From the NCBI GenBank assembly GCA_025201705.1, contig MU617551.1, positions 1-10,931 on the forward strand: DNA of 10,931 bases, written 5' to 3'. The notes beneath the pieces were generated by a model. That model ran no database searches. It had not been told where the DNA came from and saw nothing but the letters and a program-made list of their open reading frames with translations. Of the stretch, positions 8,793-10,931 are shown piece by piece. This DNA is from Dissophora ornata. Its lineage: Eukaryota; Mortierellomycota; Mortierellomycetes; Mortierellales; Mortierellaceae. The position numbers and the translations under genes were made by a program. Numbering within the stretch: position 1 is the stretch's first letter; each line of letters starts with the position of its first letter.

Positions 8793-9326
8793 TCAGGTCA
8801 TGAAACTCTGTCCACAGCCGCAGGACTCTTTCACATTCGGGTTGCTGAAGACAAATTGTGCGGATACTTTATCCTCCACATAGTCCATCTCTGATCCCAA
8901 AACTGACAGTAGCGCCTTGTTGTCAACCAGCACTGTGACGCCTGCTTTTACAGAAGCGTCGCGTTTAGTATCTTTTCCTAGACTATGTAGATTCAAGTGG
9001 CATGTGCAGCGCAATTTCAAGAGGTATCGTACCATCCTGTTTGACCTCCTCGTCAAACTTTTCCTTTTTGTTCGTGTACTCGAGGTTGTATTGCTGACCT
9101 GAGCAGCCCCTGGTGCGGATCCCAACCCGTACCATCTTGGGCTCTGGACCCTCCGTCAAGGTACGTAGACGGGTGACTGCTGCGGGTGTCTATCAAAGTA
9201 AAAGCCATTATTCAGCAAAGCGAAGAGGCAGAATAGGAAACAAAATTCGAGTGTCAGAACCGCTTTCCGAGGTCGAGAGCTCTTGAGCGCTGCTCCTTTC
9301 ACGACTCTTGCTGCCGCCAGTGACAT
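8793..9326 (-). CDS. ISA1: Mitochondrial iron-sulfur cluster assembly protein Isa1 (IscA/ISCA1 family)
   Basis: Minus strand, exons 9326-9249, 9189-9033 and 8941-8793, giving 127 residues (human ISCA1 has 129). The family is an A-type Fe-S carrier in the mitochondrial matrix, needed with Isa2 and Iba57 for [4Fe-4S] maturation. The three cluster cysteines are present: C55 (RTRGCSG) and C119, C121 (CGCGQSF). Adjacent blocks YNLEYTNKKEKFDEEVKQDG and GSEMDYVEDKVSAQFVFSNP match ISCA1 rather than ISCA2. Residues 1-21 (MSLAAARVVKGAALKSSRPR) look like a mitochondrial presequence: basic, with no acidic residue. The start at 9326 was chosen because it opens this presequence; the frame continues upstream without similarity. 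The second junction is a clean GT-AG intron with glycine 79 split by it. The first junction is uncertain: matching the family needs a GA-AG intron (9248-9190), whereas the nearest GT donor (9260) would drop residues VLTL. Confidence 0.85.
8942..9032 (-). other. Intron 2 of ISA1 (91 bp)
   Basis: On the minus strand the donor GTACGA follows the first base of the Gly79 codon and the acceptor AAGCAG precedes GCGTCACAG. Joining gives KQDG-VTVLVDN, exactly as in ISCA1 proteins. A TACTAAAC branch-site-like motif lies about 30 bases before the acceptor. Confidence 0.9.
9190..9248 (-). other. Putative intron 1 of ISA1 (59 bp) with GA-AG ends
   Basis: The acceptor GATAG directly before ACA (Thr27) is ordinary. 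Family similarity puts the donor after CTC (Leu26), giving RKAVLTL-TPAAV, like RKAALTL-TPSAV in human ISCA1, but the intron would then start with GAATTT. No GT at this place keeps both frame and conserved residues. A GT at 9260-9259 (GTTCTG) keeps the frame but deletes four residues. That an intron lies here is well supported; its exact 5' end is not. Confidence 0.55.
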
Positions 9327-9650
9327 GACCTCTCCTTTTGGAATGAACGAGTTGCATTCATTGAAAATGGGCGCTTCGCAAACGCTTGTGAGGTCGGAGT
9401 ACCGTTCCCTGCACGTGACGGATGGTTTGATGCAAGGGTGGATTGGTGGCAACACAACCACTGTTCCTGATTTGCACACAAAGCGCACGAATTCGGGCGC
9501 AGCAGCTGTGTGAGTGCAGCACAGAGGAGAGTCATCGACTGCCTGGACCCATTTTTTTTCTTGCTTCGAAGAACAACGTGCGGAGAAGTGGGTCGCGAGG
9601 CAATAATAGCCAGTCGGAAACTGAAAAGGGTGCTCCTTCAACAGACTGAA

Positions 9651-9670
9651 AGACAGACAGACAGACAGAC
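9651..9670. repeat. Microsatellite (AGAC)5
   Basis: Five perfect AGAC units, followed by the near-repeat AAAC. Confidence 0.95.
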
Positions 9671-9909
9671 AAACACAATGTCTTCTATTCTGTACATGTA
9701 TAATTTTCAGAGCAGCATGAGTGGGAGGTGTGCGATGGATGTTTTAGGTAGCGCAGACACCCGGTCTGTTTTTTTTTCTCGGACCGATTTCCTTATAAGA
9801 TGCGTGGGAGAGTAAGCACCCATGTCTTCCCAAACGCCTCGAGTAACAATATCAGGGTCGCCATATGCACTCAAGATGTGCACATCGTGACTGAATAACC
9901 TTCCTCTCA

Positions 9910-9935
9910 CTCTCTCTCTCTCTCTCTCTCTCTCT
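9910..9935. repeat. Microsatellite (CT)13
   Basis: Thirteen perfect CT units with imperfect CT/T-rich flanks from about 9904 to 9945. On the minus strand this is (AG)n, which explains the repetitive Arg-Glu frame there. Confidence 0.95.
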
Positions 9936-10931
9936 TTTTCTCTCGAAGTCGTGATAAACCAAATACACAACGTAGTCCATTCACAGTACTTACAATGCCC
10001 AACTCTATCCTTACTGTGACTCACTTTCGATGTCACAAGCGACTTTCAGGCGCCAGAAGCGCTGGAAAGGGTGCATGGACTAACCATAGCCTCCCCTCTC
10101 CCTGACACATCTAGTCATTCCCACCCCTCAGTATAAACGGCGAAAAGTTAAAGGACTCTCAAAGTGGGATGGAGCTTAGCGGACATTACTGGTGGCTAAC
10201 ATAAATGGCGTGTTCCTGGTGAAAGAGCACTACAGAGTTCCTTCTCCGACGAAAAGAAAGTGGTTGGAACAATCATGTACTCCCTTTTTCGACTATATTC
10301 AATGCCTGTGATCACCACTTATATTCGCAACGTGCTTACGGCTTTGTGCTTTTTCACCAGGCGAATTGGATAGGTTAGAGAAGAAAGTCCTTGCTGCTGT
10401 GTGCTGTTTGCTCGTTTGTTTGTTTGTGGCGACGTCCGCTCCCTTTAGATTATCCGAAAAGAGTCTGAGCGTGAACAGGTGTCATGGCAATAAGCGACTA
10501 CCCTGTGCGCTATTGCGATAATGTTACATGACTGATGGCAGTTTTCAGCACAAAGTACCAGCAGAGCTACGACTCAGTGGCTGCCCTCAATTGGCTGCAC
10601 ATCATGTGTTCCAACTTCACAATGCTCTGTGCTTTCAACGCCCAATGACTCGTGTTGCGAGAATGAAGGTTAAGCTGACGTCTTGACTCATTGAGACGGT
10701 GCCCGACGAGAGATTCTTCAAGGTTCCACGGGTTCCTTATCCGAGTTTCTTTGACGAAGAGACAGGGGGGACACGGCGACTTTAATCCACCTATCACCAA
10801 CCTTTTTGATGCTTGGTCATTTTAGGTTGAGCTTTGGCATCGAGTAAAATGGTTTGAAGGTTTAAGAGGAAAATTTTATTTCTCGAATAAATACCGCTCA
10901 TGAGAACCAAAAAAAAATTTACGCCCAACAA

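Larger units (their letters stand above)
9327..10931. other. Region upstream of ISA1 with no recognisable gene
   Basis: The part next to 9327 should hold the ISA1 promoter and 5' UTR (minus strand). Beyond that are two microsatellites and short frames without recognisable domains, the longest beyond 10100 being minus 10567-10800. An isolated AATAAA at 10886-10891 cannot be tied to a gene. Confidence 0.5.

Noticed and set aside
9156..9641. 161-residue minus-strand frame as a separate gene
   Set aside because: Only its part from 9326 to 9249 is coding (ISA1 exon 1). The upstream part has no similarity and the downstream part reads into intron 1 and exon 2 out of frame.
9707..10036. 109-residue minus-strand frame with an Arg-Glu repeat
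   Set aside because: The repeat is the translated (CT)13 microsatellite; nothing else supports coding.
10567..10800. 77-residue minus-strand frame near the right edge
   Set aside because: No recognisable domain, no initiation or splice context; length is within chance.

Overview
The window looks like a piece of a fungal nuclear genome, probably an early-diverging (zygomycete, Mortierella-like) fungus. This rests on short GT-AG introns with CTAAC-like branch sites, pyrimidine-rich leaders ahead of the start codons, and secreted copper-radical oxidases carrying a fungal-style cysteine-rich hevein-like module. The phylum is an inference; only the fungal character is well supported. There are no bacterial-style operons and no CRISPR array. 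I recognised no intact mobile element and no rRNA or tRNA gene.

Layout. Bases 1-3000 hold no gene I can support, only an imperfect 50-bp direct repeat and low-complexity patches. From about 3080 to 8667 there is a direct tandem duplication about 3.04 kb apart. Each unit has a roughly 360-bp ATG-free, CT-rich leader followed by a three-exon gene for a secreted glyoxal-oxidase-type enzyme (CAZy AA5, copper radical oxidase), 609 and 605 residues after splicing. Both introns sit at the same codons, all in phase 0. Convergent to the second copy, 125 bp from its stop codon, lies a minus-strand three-exon gene for the mitochondrial A-type Fe-S cluster assembly protein Isa1/ISCA1 (127 residues). Bases 9327-10931 hold the presumed ISA1 promoter side, two microsatellites and no recognisable gene.

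Function. The two oxidases keep all five residues of the Cys-Tyr radical/copper centre, so both are predicted to be active extracellular H2O2 producers. Each begins with a signal peptide and an eight-cysteine hevein-like module that is split by intron 1. ISA1 is a housekeeping gene with no evident functional link to the oxidases.

Points worth a second look: blocks of near-perfect identity between the two copies, including silent sites and untranscribed or untranslated DNA, which suggest gene conversion; loss of the sugar-contacting aromatic residues in the hevein-like modules; and the first ISA1 intron, whose conserved protein junction requires a non-canonical GA-AG intron or else deletes a conserved beta strand.
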